Origin: an uncultured Verrucomicrobia subdivision 3 bacterium
GTDB lineage: Bacteria; Verrucomicrobiota; Verrucomicrobiia; Limisphaerales; UBA11358
Assembly (NCBI GenBank): GCA_903944085.1
Contig: CAJAQO010000319.1
Location: forward strand, 1 to 49,757
DNA length: 49,757 bases
Direction of reading: 5' to 3'
Position numbers and translations under genes: made by a program. Shown one piece after another: positions 36,732 to 45,216 of the stretch; position 1 is the stretch's first letter; the number at the start of each line of letters is the position of its first letter. Under the pieces are notes generated by a model. That model had not been told where the DNA came from, ran no database searches, and worked only from the letters and a program-made list of their open reading frames with translations.

Positions 36732-36820
36732 AATGTTTAAAGCTTTTTGGTTGGGAGACGTTTGTAATTTGTGTGACTGTTTCTATGAAAATATATTACA
36801 TGGCACCATGGTTTCTTCCT

Positions 36821-36838
36821 ATGGGGTGAACACCCCAT
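36821..36838. promoter_or_regulatory. Palindrome ATGGGGTGAACACCCCAT upstream of dnaK (copy 1)
   Basis: Perfect 8-bp arms (ATGGGGTG / CACCCCAT) with an AA spacer. It is 90 bp upstream of the dnaK start and 8 bp beyond the end of the small gene at 36847. No T-run follows on either side, so it is not a normal terminator. Confidence 0.65.
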
Positions 36839-36846
36839 GCTAACTG

Positions 36847-37134
36847 TCAAACTTTGGAAGGCCTGAGTTTCTTCAAAGACTTGAACGCTGACTGTTTCAT
36901 TGACTCTACAAGTTCGTGCAGATTTCGGGTAAGGCCGCTGAAATGAAATCGGGCGGCCGCAGGATGGTGACAAAGGCATTCCAAGTGCAACACAGCCCGA
37001 CCGAGCGGAGTCCGTAAAAATCTGGCGGCACTCAAATCGAGCGAATCGTCTTCGTCCCCCGGATCACGTGGATATTGTGAGTTTATAATGAGTGTCGCCT
37101 TCCTATTTGCGGTTTGTTCTTGCGATCGGTGCAT
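36847..37134 (-). CDS. Small hypothetical protein
   Basis: The frame gives 95 residues from ATG 37134 (MHRSQEQTANRKATLIINSQ...). I recognise no family. The second half (LHELVESMKQSAFKSLKKLR) could be an amphipathic helix. There is no signal peptide. It lies between the DUF2950 gene and dnaK on the same strand and would be the nearest upstream gene to dnaK. Chance remains possible for a frame this short. Confidence 0.4.
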   Translation of the reverse strand: MHRSQEQTANRKATLIINSQYPRDPGDEDDSLDLSAARFLRTPLGRAVLHLECLCHHPAAARFHFSGLTRNLHELVESMKQSAFKSLKKLRPSKV

Positions 37135-37158
37135 GTTACGCGCCGAGTTAAGCTTGAT

Positions 37159-38115
37159 CTACTCTGACTGTGTCCAAGTTGCGTCGGGGTCATACGCGCT
37201 GATTGCCTTGGCAATTTTTACCGTCCTAGCCCCGAGGTTCTTTTGAAAGACTTTGCCTTGCTGATTGACGATGAAAGTCATCACGCCGGAGTTACTCCAT
37301 TCGGCCGGCCACGCGACCAAGCCAAATCCGGCAATCATCCGTCCGTTGATGACGAAATTGTATTTGCCGCCCGGCGCGAGTTTTCCCTGGCGGGTCAGGA
37401 TCTTAAAATAGTAGCCGTGATAAGGCGCTTGCTCGTCATTCAACATTTTGGCCGTGCGATGGTATCCGTCCACGCGGGCCTGCGCGATGAGCGGTCCCAA
37501 TGGACTCAACGTTTCGCCTGGTTGATTGGCCGGCCAAAACAGGCCGTCGTGGGTGCCGGTTGTGCTACGTAGAAACTGTGCATAAGCGAACACGTCGTCG
37601 CCCATGCGATCCTGACTGGCATATTCGCGCTGCGCGTCCACATAGGCGTCGCAGACACTAATCGCACCCGTTTCATTCCGACCGATGCGACGAGCAAGAA
37701 CTTCGTCTTTGCCGGCTGCCGCGTCGAAGAACCATTGTCCGTCCTTTTTTACGATGGGAATTGGAAACGGCCAGCCGTCCGCGCCAATTTCCAGCACGAC
37801 ATTGGACTCGGAATGGTTGAACAACTGCGTCTTTTCCGTCAACCGTTGCACAAACGTTTGATATTCCTCGGTAGCTTGAACCACATCCGGCGAAATCAAC
37901 TCATGTCCCACTGGTCCGAAAATGGCGTGCATGGCGTTGGTGTCATTACTATTAGCCGCCGCGACCAAAGCTTTCACAGCTTCCTGCGGTGAAGTGAAAG
38001 TTTGTGCTTCTGCGGCGAATGCGCGCACCGGCAGCGCCATCGCGAAAACGGCCAGCGCGAGACCGGTTAGGCAGGACCAAATCCGGCGTGAAGGCGAAAA
38101 GCGGAAAGGTTTCAT
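37159..38115 (-). CDS. DUF2950 family secreted protein
   Basis: The protein is 318 residues from ATG 38115, with a signal peptide (SCLTGLALAVFAMALPVRAFA). ATG 38142 would add nine residues. The mature part has DUF2950 features: FTSPQEAVKALVAAANSND, a GHELISPDVVQ stretch, a DGWPFPIPIVKKDGQWFFD strand, and YHGYYFKILTRQG with MTFIVNQQGKVFQKNLG near the end. Function is unknown; it is probably periplasmic. It directly follows the DUF3300 gene (41 bp), a pairing seen repeatedly in bacteria, so the two proteins probably work together. Confidence 0.9.
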   Translation of the reverse strand: MKPFRFSPSRRIWSCLTGLALAVFAMALPVRAFAAEAQTFTSPQEAVKALVAAANSNDTNAMHAIFGPVGHELISPDVVQATEEYQTFVQRLTEKTQLFNHSESNVVLEIGADGWPFPIPIVKKDGQWFFDAAAGKDEVLARRIGRNETGAISVCDAYVDAQREYASQDRMGDDVFAYAQFLRSTTGTHDGLFWPANQPGETLSPLGPLIAQARVDGYHRTAKMLNDEQAPYHGYYFKILTRQGKLAPGGKYNFVINGRMIAGFGLVAWPAEWSNSGVMTFIVNQQGKVFQKNLGARTVKIAKAISAYDPDATWTQSE

Positions 38116-38155
38116 TCGTAAAAATGTTTGAGGGAAAATCATTTGATTGAAAGGT

Positions 38156-39277
38156 TCAACGTCTTCTCTGGGAGTTATTACCGCCGCCACCGCCAGAGGG
38201 CATCGCCGGTGCTGGTCGTGAAACGGGTGCGGCACGCGAAACCGGAGCCGAGCGCTGAATCGTCTGCATACTTTGCTGGCCGCGATTGCTATAAGTTCTC
38301 GTGTCATGTGAACTTTGGATGCCAATAAACGCCCCGCTCGGTTCTGGCCGGCTGACGGGTGCGAAATGTTGCACCGGAGCCGGCGCAGATTGGCGAGCAT
38401 TAATGATGGGCTGATTTTGCTGCGGAGCTTGCCGGACCGGTTGTGCGCGGGTAAAAGACGGCGTTGTCGTCCGCGCCGTCGAAGTTCCATTCCAGCCCCG
38501 GTCGCCGCGATTGGACTGAAGGTTGCCAGCATGATTGCCCGAATGCCAAACCGTCGCGTTGCCAAAGTTTCGCTGCCGCGATGGCTCATGCCACCAATTG
38601 GCCGGGCGCGGATGGCCGCGATCCCAGTCCAGGAGATGATGGTTTCGCCAGTCAAAATCGCCATCCAACCACAAGCCCATCGGCCAGCCGGTGCCAAAGG
38701 TCATGAACGGTGAGCCAAACGCTGAATCGTAATAAACCTGGTTCGGTTGATAAACCGGCACATAAATCACCGCCGGATCGGCCGGCACAATTTCAATGTC
38801 GCCGTCGTCGGTGATCACCTGCTGCTGCGGCGTGGATTGCAGGTTGCCAAAATGCGAAGCCGACGCGCGCAGCCGTTGGATGGAGTTCATCACATCCGGC
38901 TGCTGATTGAGAAAAGCCTGACCGAGTTCCGTCGTCCACCCCAGGTTGTCATCCATCCATTTCAAAACACTGGGATACCGCGCCAATGCCTGCACGCTGG
39001 CATCCCACGATTGCTGATCAATCTGATTGGGGTCGCCACCGCCGATGACATAGCGATCCGACAATACAATTTGCGTGGGCAAGGTGGAGGCCGGCAGGAT
39101 TTGGGCAATCAATGGGTCGGGATACAACGCAATCGGCCCCAGCAATTGATCCAACTGCGCGGCGGGAAGCGGTTGATAAGTTGACACCGGAGGCGGAGCC
39201 GCCGTTTGCGCGCGCAAGAGAATAGTGGTGCTGGTGAATAACCACAAAAACATTGCGACATAGAACAATTGCTTCAT
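38156..39277 (-). CDS. DUF3300 family secreted protein
   Basis: The protein is 373 residues from ATG 39277, with signal peptide MKQLFYVAMFLWLFTSTTIL ahead of LRAQ. The DUF3300 domain is clear: LDQLLGPIALYPDPLIAQIL, then SWDASVQALARYPSVLKWM, then GDIEIVPADPAVIYVPVYQP. The last about 150 residues are low-complexity (Gln, Arg, Ser, Pro) and end GGGGGNNSQRRR. Function unknown. It is first in a two-gene unit with DUF2950. A copy of the ATGGGGT...ACCCCA palindrome is 74 bp upstream. Confidence 0.92.
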   Translation of the reverse strand: MKQLFYVAMFLWLFTSTTILLRAQTAAPPPVSTYQPLPAAQLDQLLGPIALYPDPLIAQILPASTLPTQIVLSDRYVIGGGDPNQIDQQSWDASVQALARYPSVLKWMDDNLGWTTELGQAFLNQQPDVMNSIQRLRASASHFGNLQSTPQQQVITDDGDIEIVPADPAVIYVPVYQPNQVYYDSAFGSPFMTFGTGWPMGLWLDGDFDWRNHHLLDWDRGHPRPANWWHEPSRQRNFGNATVWHSGNHAGNLQSNRGDRGWNGTSTARTTTPSFTRAQPVRQAPQQNQPIINARQSAPAPVQHFAPVSRPEPSGAFIGIQSSHDTRTYSNRGQQSMQTIQRSAPVSRAAPVSRPAPAMPSGGGGGNNSQRRR

Positions 39278-40004
39278 TCAAGTATTGGGGAAAGTTGCCA
39301 AATGCTTTTCATCAGGAATTAAATGTAAACCAAAGCTTCTGGCTGATGCCATGGGGTCTTCACCCCAGACATCATTTTGCAATCTTGTCAGATGCATGAG
39401 TCCGTGCCGTGGCATCTTCAGCCAGGCAGGGATCGGGAATTGGAGCCGGCGCTTGAATCCGGGCAGCAGCACTTAATGTATGTGAGATACTGGCGCTTAA
39501 AAATTGTTGCACGACCGGGTTGCGTTTCCTGTAGCCATGGTTGGAACAACCGTGAATATGGCGAAGCCGCCGTTTTCGTTTTTGTAGTTTTACGCCTCAC
39601 GAATCAGCCGCCCGGTTAAGGTCACAGCGTTGATGCCAGTCATGTTTTTCTACTTTCTGAGCGGGGCATCTGGCTCCGCTCGATTTTTAAGTTTGGCGGC
39701 CTTTCAATCTCCAAACCTCATTCAAAATAGAGACGCCGCAGACCAGGGCAGAGATGGCAACCGGGATTCTGGCGGGGCGTCCGGCTATTTCATGATGCGC
39801 TTCCAATTCCGACGACCAGAGCGATGAAGGCAATGCGCTTCGCCGATGTTGCCGAGCCGATTGCCAGAACCTTTGGAGAAAAGGCCACCTGCGACGACCG
39901 TTCCAAGGCCATTTGCGCTGCCGCCGCAATAACTGGTTCTCACCAGACTGCCCGTCTCCGAAAACCGTGGGCGCCGGCTAAACCAGATACAGATTGCACG
40001 TTAA
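39278..40004. other. Intergenic region between DUF3300 and marR
   Basis: 727 bp with no recognised gene. It contains palindrome copy 2 (39351-39368) and a weak hairpin GAGCGG...CCGCTC with ATTTTT (39659-39688). A minus-strand stretch around 39700-39930 has membrane-like residues split over two frames (IAFIALVVGIGS, then IPVAISALVCGVSILN) and could be an eroded gene, but I cannot name it. Confidence 0.4.
39351..39368. promoter_or_regulatory. Palindrome ATGGGGTCTTCACCCCAG upstream of DUF3300 (copy 2)
   Basis: It matches the reverse-complement orientation of the consensus (ATGGGGTGTTCACCCCAT) at 16 of 18 positions. It is 74 bp upstream of the DUF3300 start. Confidence 0.55.
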
Positions 40005-40022
40005 TAGATAATATGCTATCTA
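40005..40022. promoter_or_regulatory. Probable MarR operator abutting the marR start
   Basis: TAGATA-ATATGC-TATCTA is an 18-bp AT-rich inverted repeat ending one base before the GTG start of marR. The size and position fit a MarR-family autoregulatory site, and a -10-like GATAAT (40007-40012) lies inside it. If so, the mRNA would be nearly leaderless, and no ribosome-binding site is visible. Inferred. Confidence 0.6.
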
Positions 40023-40487
40023 GTGGTGGTGAAACTCAAACGCAATCCGCGCGCGGCGTTCGCCCGGTCCGTCATCGGCGTCGGGCGCGTCTGGCGGCGC
40101 ATCGTGGATACCGCCCTGGCCGATTCGGGCTTTTCCCAGGCGATGGCCCTGCCGTTGCTCGTTCTCGCGCGCGGCGACCATGTCCGCCAGGGCGCGATTG
40201 CCGAGGAACTCGGCCTGGAGGGGCCGTCGCTGGTCCGCATCATGGATTTGCTGGTGGCGGAAAAGCTTGTCACCCGCAAGGAAGACGCAACCGACCGGCG
40301 GGCGAAGATCCTGTCGCTCACGGAAAAAGGCCGGCAGCGCGCCTTGGAAATCGAGCGGATTGTGGACGGCCTGCGGAAGCAATTTCTGGCGGAAGTGAGC
40401 GAAGCGGAACTGACAGCCACCGTGCAGATCTTGGAAACGATGGAACAAACGCTGTTACGCCTTGAATCAGGCGGGCGGGCGAAATGA
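40023..40487 (+). CDS. MarR-family transcriptional regulator of the efflux operon
   Basis: The protein is 154 residues from GTG 40023 (two further GTG codons follow directly and could be the start). The winged helix-turn-helix reads RQGAIAEELGLEGPSLVRIM, then LLVAEKLVTRKED and the DRR wing tip (ATDRRAKILSLTEKG). MarR proteins usually repress adjacent efflux genes until a phenolic or drug ligand binds. It is the first gene of a five-gene run with 4-bp overlaps, and a palindrome touches its start, so it probably controls itself and the transporter genes. Confidence 0.92.
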   Translation: MVVKLKRNPRAAFARSVIGVGRVWRRIVDTALADSGFSQAMALPLLVLARGDHVRQGAIAEELGLEGPSLVRIMDLLVAEKLVTRKEDATDRRAKILSLTEKGRQRALEIERIVDGLRKQFLAEVSEAELTATVQILETMEQTLLRLESGGRAK

Positions 40488-42559
40488 ATAAATCCGCCCA
40501 CATCCATGTCGGCTGGAGCGAAGTGATCTTTGCGTTTAAGACGTTCTTGGCTTCGATGCTGGCCTTATGGATCGCCTTCCAGTTTGGTTTCGCCAAACCA
40601 TATTGGGCGATGGCCACGGTGTATATCGTGTCGCAACCACTGTCGGGCGCGGTCACTTCCAAGGCGCTCTATCGCGTGGGCGGCACTTTCCTCGGAGCGC
40701 TCATGACGCTGGTGCTGGTGCCCAATCTCGTGAATGCACCCGCATTGCTCTGCTTGGCGCTGGCGCTGTGGGTGGGATTCTGCCTGTTCGTCAGCCTGCT
40801 GGACCGGACGCCGCGCTCGTATCTATTCATGCTTGCCGGCTACACGGCGGCGATCATCGGCTTCGCCAGCGTCAACAATCCCGAATTGATTTTCGACACC
40901 GCCGTTTCCCGCGTCCAAGAAATCGCGCTCGGTATTATCTGCGCTTCCGTGATGAGCCGGGTGATTTTTCCACGGCATGTCGGCCCCGTGCTGACCGGAC
41001 GGATTGAAGCCTGGCTCGGGGATGCCGGCAAATGGGCGCAAGCTGTTCTTTCCGGCCGGGCGAAGGAGGCGCAATCGCGCGGGGATGCCCGGCGGATGGC
41101 GGCCGACACCATCGGCCTGGTGGCCTTGACCGCCTACTTGCCTTACGACACCTCGTCGCACAAACAGGCGCGGGAACAATTGAACATCCTGGAACAGCAC
41201 ATGACGGCGCTGGTGCCACTGCTCTCCGCCGTGGCCGACCGCATCACCGCGTTGCAGGAGGATGAGCGAGGCATCCCGGCACCGCTGCGGGCGCTGCTGG
41301 CGGACATTTCAATTTGGATCGCCGCCGGACGCGAAGGCCGCGAAGCCACGGCGGAACAATTGCAATTGGAAATCAGTCATTTTGAAAAAATCGTGGAACA
41401 AAAATCGGACTGGCAAAGCTTGCTGGAATTCAATCTCTGTGCGCGCCTGCGGAATCTGGTGGATGTCTGGGAAGATTGCCTGGTGCTGCGCAATGCCATC
41501 GCCACGGGCAACGGCCGCCCGCCCAGCCATCTCGCTGCCGCCGCCCGCTTTGCCGGTGAGCCGGTGTTGCATCTGGACACGAGCGTGGCGTGGATCTCCG
41601 GCCTCGCGGCCACCGTCGGCATTTTGATCTGCTGCGCTTTCTGGATCGGCACGGGCTGGAATGAAGGCAGCAATGCCGCCCAACTGACGGCGGCCTTTTG
41701 CTGTATCTTTTCCTCACTGGACAACCCGGTGCCCGCGATTAAAACGCATACTTGGTGCGTGGTCGGCGCCATCGGCATCGTCGCTGTTTACCAGTTTGCC
41801 ATCCTGCCGGTCGTGGATGGTTTCCCCAGGCTTGTTCTCGTGCTGGCACCTTTTCTACTCCTCGGTGGCACCTTCATGGCGACCCCGGTTTGGGGGTTTC
41901 CAGCGTTCGCGCTCTGTGTCAATGGCAGCCTGTTCCTGAATTTGGAATCGGCCTACAACCTAGATTATCAACTGTTTTTCAACAACAACCTCGCCGCCGT
42001 CGCCGCCGGGGTGTTGGCCATCATGGTGATCACCCTGTTCCGAGCCATCGGGGCCGAGGCAGGCGTGGTGAAACTTCTCCGTTCCGTGTGGGCGGACGTC
42101 GCGCAGATGACGAGCCACCGGGAAGAAGGCGAAACGCCCGCGTTTGTGCGCCGGATGGTGGATCGGCTCGGGCTGCTGGTGCCGCGTCTGGTGGCGTTGC
42201 CAACTGGTTCCTATCTCCATGCCAGCGACATGTTAAGTGATATTCGCGTGGGCCTGAACCTTGCGGACCTGCAACGCGAACGTGCCGGTTTGTCGGCGGA
42301 TGAAATTGAAATCGCCGAGGGTTTGCTGGGCGGCCTGAGCACGCATTTCCAAGACAAACTGGCGGATGCCAAAGCCCGGCCCGGCCCGTGGCTGTTGACC
42401 AGCATTGATGAGGCAATCACGCGACTGGCGCCGCCGCCGGCCCGCAGTCCGGCCGGCACCACGCTGCTCCATGCGCTGATTGGAATGCGCCGCTGTTTGT
42501 TTCCGCAAGCCCGCTTTTTTGTAACAGTGGCTTTGCCCAATCAAAGGCTGCGTTCATGA
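40484..42559 (+). CDS. FUSC-family (AaeB-like) aromatic acid efflux membrane protein
   Basis: The protein is 691 residues and overlaps marR by ATGA. Two FUSC-type membrane halves, each with about five or six helices (near 15-165 and 365-515), flank soluble regions. The opening FAFKTFLASMLALWIAFQFG and YWAMATVYIVSQPLSGA is typical of AaeB/fusaric acid resistance pumps. In Escherichia coli AaeB exports p-hydroxybenzoic acid with AaeA. The next two genes encode the matching small subunit and membrane fusion protein, which supports a three-part exporter of aromatic acids; the actual substrate is unknown. Confidence 0.92.
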   Translation: MNKSAHIHVGWSEVIFAFKTFLASMLALWIAFQFGFAKPYWAMATVYIVSQPLSGAVTSKALYRVGGTFLGALMTLVLVPNLVNAPALLCLALALWVGFCLFVSLLDRTPRSYLFMLAGYTAAIIGFASVNNPELIFDTAVSRVQEIALGIICASVMSRVIFPRHVGPVLTGRIEAWLGDAGKWAQAVLSGRAKEAQSRGDARRMAADTIGLVALTAYLPYDTSSHKQAREQLNILEQHMTALVPLLSAVADRITALQEDERGIPAPLRALLADISIWIAAGREGREATAEQLQLEISHFEKIVEQKSDWQSLLEFNLCARLRNLVDVWEDCLVLRNAIATGNGRPPSHLAAAARFAGEPVLHLDTSVAWISGLAATVGILICCAFWIGTGWNEGSNAAQLTAAFCCIFSSLDNPVPAIKTHTWCVVGAIGIVAVYQFAILPVVDGFPRLVLVLAPFLLLGGTFMATPVWGFPAFALCVNGSLFLNLESAYNLDYQLFFNNNLAAVAAGVLAIMVITLFRAIGAEAGVVKLLRSVWADVAQMTSHREEGETPAFVRRMVDRLGLLVPRLVALPTGSYLHASDMLSDIRVGLNLADLQRERAGLSADEIEIAEGLLGGLSTHFQDKLADAKARPGPWLLTSIDEAITRLAPPPARSPAGTTLLHALIGMRRCLFPQARFFVTVALPNQRLRS

Positions 42560-42765
42560 ATGGCGAAATCAATATCTTGGGAGTCTTTGTGCCCGCGCTG
42601 CTCGTCTATGCCGCCGTGGCGCTGGGCTTCAAGGAAATCGTTTGTCATCTGTTGTTGCGCCTCAATGCCTACCGGTTTGTCTGGCATCGGCCGCTGTTTG
42701 ACACCGCGCTTTTCGTGCTTCTGCTTGGAGGCATCGTGTTCATCGCTCACCAAATTCATTTATGA
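42556..42765 (+). CDS. DUF1656 (AaeX-like) small membrane protein
   Basis: The protein is 69 residues, starting at the ATGA overlap with the aaeB-like gene. It has two hydrophobic helices (ILGVFVPALLVYAAVALGF and TALFVLLLGGIVFIAHQI) and the DUF1656 pattern with a central YRFVWHRPLFDTALF. In Escherichia coli the homologous aaeX lies in the aaeXAB operon. Its role in the pump is unclear. Confidence 0.92.
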   Translation: MNGEINILGVFVPALLVYAAVALGFKEIVCHLLLRLNAYRFVWHRPLFDTALFVLLLGGIVFIAHQIHL

Positions 42766-43658
42766 AAACATTGCCGCAATCTTGGGTCCGTATTTTTGTG
42801 ACCCTGGCCACCGTCACCGCCGCCGTGGTGGTCGGCTGGTTCCTCTGGGATTATTATCTCAACCAGCCGTGGACCCGCGATGGCCGCGTCTGCGCCGACG
42901 TGGTGCGGATCGCGCCGGATGTTTCCGGCCTCGTGAGTGAAGTGCTGGTTCACGACAATCAGCCGGTGCACCCGGGCGAGGTTTTGTTCCGCGTGGATCC
43001 GGCTCGTTTTACGCTGGCACTCCAGCAGAGCGAGGCGAGTTTGGCCAGCGCCGATGCCGCTTTGAAACTGGCGCGGCGGGAGTCGGCTCGGTTTCAAAAA
43101 CTTGAAACTAACAATGCCGTGTCGCATTCGGAAAGCGAACAGCGGACCACGATGACAGTCCAGCGTGAAGCGGATTATCAAATGGCCGTCGCCAATCGCG
43201 ATCTGGCCCGCTTGAATCTCGAACGCTCGGAGATCAAGGCGCCCGTGAATGGCACGCTGTCAAATTTCTCGATGCGCCCCGGCGACTATGTCACCGCCGG
43301 CCAACCAGTCACAGCCTTGGTGGATGCTGATTCCTATTACATCGCCGGCTATTTTGAGGAGACCAAGTTGCGTCGCATCCACGTCGGCGATGCCGTGCGC
43401 GTGCAACTCATGGGCGCAGACACGGATTTGCCCGGACACGTCACCAGCATTGCGCCGGGCATCGAAGACCGCGAGCGCACCGATTCCAGCCGGCTGCTGG
43501 CCAATGTGAATCCCACTTTCAGTTGGGTGCGACTGGCCCAGCGCGTGCCCGTCCGAGTCACGCTCGATCAGCCAGCTCATCTGGTGGCGGGACAGACGGC
43601 AACGGTGATGGTTAGTCCGGCCGACCCGCAGGGTTCGTTTGCGTTGCTGAGGCGATGA
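42762..43658 (+). CDS. HlyD-family membrane fusion protein (AaeA-like)
   Basis: The protein is 298 residues from the ATGA overlap at 42762. An N-terminal membrane helix (FVTLATVTAAVVVGWFLWDY) is followed by PWTRDGRVCADVVRIAPDVS, the first lipoyl half of periplasmic adaptor proteins. A short coiled coil (about 85-145) and the second lipoyl half (IKAPVNGTLSNFSMRPGDYV) come next, then a beta-barrel domain. It would connect the FUSC pump to an outer-membrane channel. No TolC-like gene is in the window. Confidence 0.94.
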   Translation: MKTLPQSWVRIFVTLATVTAAVVVGWFLWDYYLNQPWTRDGRVCADVVRIAPDVSGLVSEVLVHDNQPVHPGEVLFRVDPARFTLALQQSEASLASADAALKLARRESARFQKLETNNAVSHSESEQRTTMTVQREADYQMAVANRDLARLNLERSEIKAPVNGTLSNFSMRPGDYVTAGQPVTALVDADSYYIAGYFEETKLRRIHVGDAVRVQLMGADTDLPGHVTSIAPGIEDRERTDSSRLLANVNPTFSWVRLAQRVPVRVTLDQPAHLVAGQTATVMVSPADPQGSFALLRR

Positions 43659-44905
43659 CCCAATCGTTTATGAATTCGGTTGTAACAACGGTCAGCGCAG
43701 CGCGACCCCAAAAAACATTTCCGCTGGCGGTCTTGGCCACGATGATCGCCGGCGCCTGCACGTTTTTGAACGTCTATTGCACGCAACCACTGCTGCCGCA
43801 ATTTCAACATATCTTTCATGCCTCGGAATTTGCCGTCAGCCTCACGGTGGGGGCAACCACGCTGGCGGTGGCGATCACCGCACCGTTCGTCGGCATGTTT
43901 GCGGAAACCATCGGCCGCAAGAAAGTCATCGTGCCGGCACTCTTCGGCATGGCGGTCACGACGCTGCTCACGGCCACGGCCACCAGCCTGCCCGCCTTGA
44001 TTTTCTGGCGTTTCATGCAAGGGCTGTGCGTGCCCGGTGTCATCGCCGTGATCATCGCCTACATCAATGAGGAGTTTGCCGGACGCACGGGCACGGTAAT
44101 GGCGGCCTATGTCAGCGGCACGGTGTTCGGCGGATTCTTTGGACGGTTTCTAACCGGCCTGGTCGCGACGCACTTCAACTGGCGCATGGCCTTCGTTGTG
44201 CTTGGAATTCTGAATCTGCTGGGAGCCTTCGCCGTGCGGCAATGGCTTCCGCTCGCGGTGAACTTTGTTCCGGCCAAACATGTGTTCCACTCGCTTAAAA
44301 ATACCTGGGGGCACCTGAAAAATCCCCGCCTGCTCGCCGTGTGCGGCATGGGTTTCACTATTTTATTCTCGCTCGTCGGGGCTTTTACCTATGCAACGTT
44401 TCAACTCGCGCGACCGCCGTTCAATCTCACTCCCGCCGGCCTGGGCAGCCTCTTCTTTGTCTATCTGGTCGGCTGTATTGTGACCCCGCTGGCCGGCCGG
44501 TTGCTTGACCGATATGGTTTCCGCCGAATGGCCGGAATGTCGGTGGGGGCGACATTGATCGGGCTGACGCTGATGCTGGCCTCGTCGTTGCCAGCAGTCA
44601 TCGTGGGGTTGACCGTGTTTTCCAGCGGCATTTTCGTCTCGCAATCCTCCGCCACCGTGCTCACCGGCCGGGTGGCGGGACGGGCGCGCTCGGCGGCAGC
44701 CGGGTTGTATGTGACATTCTATTACGCCGGCGGAAGTCTGGGGACGATGTTGGCCGCGTGGTTCTGGGTGAAGGGCGGATGGCCCGCTTGCGTCGCGTTA
44801 TTTGCCGTGACCAGTGTGGGGACGCTGTTTTTTGCGTTTCTGGGTGGTCGTGCCGTTGGCGGGAAAGAAACTGCCGCCAGTCCGGTCATTGACACGGCGA
44901 TCTAA
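43655..44905 (+). CDS. MFS transporter
   Basis: The protein is 416 residues with about 12 hydrophobic helices. It starts at ATG 43655, overlapping the aaeA-like gene by ATGA. The signature between helices 2 and 3 (GMFAETIGRKKVIVPALFG) and the repeat after helix 8 (GRLLDRYGFRRMAGMS) are typical of major facilitator drug/metabolite exporters of the YnfM-like group. NVYCTQPLLPQF in helix 1 supports this group. Its coupling to the Aae-like genes suggests a second route for related compounds. Confidence 0.92.
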   Translation: MTQSFMNSVVTTVSAARPQKTFPLAVLATMIAGACTFLNVYCTQPLLPQFQHIFHASEFAVSLTVGATTLAVAITAPFVGMFAETIGRKKVIVPALFGMAVTTLLTATATSLPALIFWRFMQGLCVPGVIAVIIAYINEEFAGRTGTVMAAYVSGTVFGGFFGRFLTGLVATHFNWRMAFVVLGILNLLGAFAVRQWLPLAVNFVPAKHVFHSLKNTWGHLKNPRLLAVCGMGFTILFSLVGAFTYATFQLARPPFNLTPAGLGSLFFVYLVGCIVTPLAGRLLDRYGFRRMAGMSVGATLIGLTLMLASSLPAVIVGLTVFSSGIFVSQSSATVLTGRVAGRARSAAAGLYVTFYYAGGSLGTMLAAWFWVKGGWPACVALFAVTSVGTLFFAFLGGRAVGGKETAASPVIDTAI

Positions 44906-45216
44906 GGCAGAAGGCGGGTCGCTTGGCACTCGTTGCCGGTGAACCGCTGCGTTCTTCTGGTCAAGGACAATGAAATGCCAAAAGTGTCCGGCCTTGAGCT
45001 GCTCGCATGTCAAACCCGCCGTATTCTGTAGGATCACATCATTCCATCAAATAGTTTAGTGCGTCTGAAAACTGATTTTCAGGCGAGGCTAAATTGGCAA
45101 TAAGGTGAGTTGCTACCAGCAAAGCAAAAAGGCGACTGACGCGGCGGCGCGTGACACCGGCAGCAACGCAGGCAGAGCAGGTCGGTAGAGCTTTTGCTTC
45201 TCGGCTAACGAACGGC
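44906..45216. other. Intergenic region after the efflux operon
   Basis: 311 bp. It contains the receiver-domain fragment (44942-45031). No clear terminator for the operon was found. Confidence 0.4.
44942..45031 (+). pseudogene. Fragment of a response-regulator receiver domain
   Basis: One frame reads NRCVLLVKDNEMPKVSGLEL then LACQTRRIL and a stop. LVKDNEMPKVSGLELL matches the phosphorylation-site strand of receivers (compare LMITDNDMPNLTGVDLL in the intact regulator at 48260). The rest of the domain is missing, so it is debris. Confidence 0.65.

Noticed and set aside
36732-36846. CIRCE heat-shock element upstream of dnaK
   Set aside because: The 9-9-9 TTAGCACTC-type repeat is absent.
39824-40465. 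An open frame overlapping marR on the plus strand
   Set aside because: Its second half is the marR gene in another frame and its first half has no recognisable domain.
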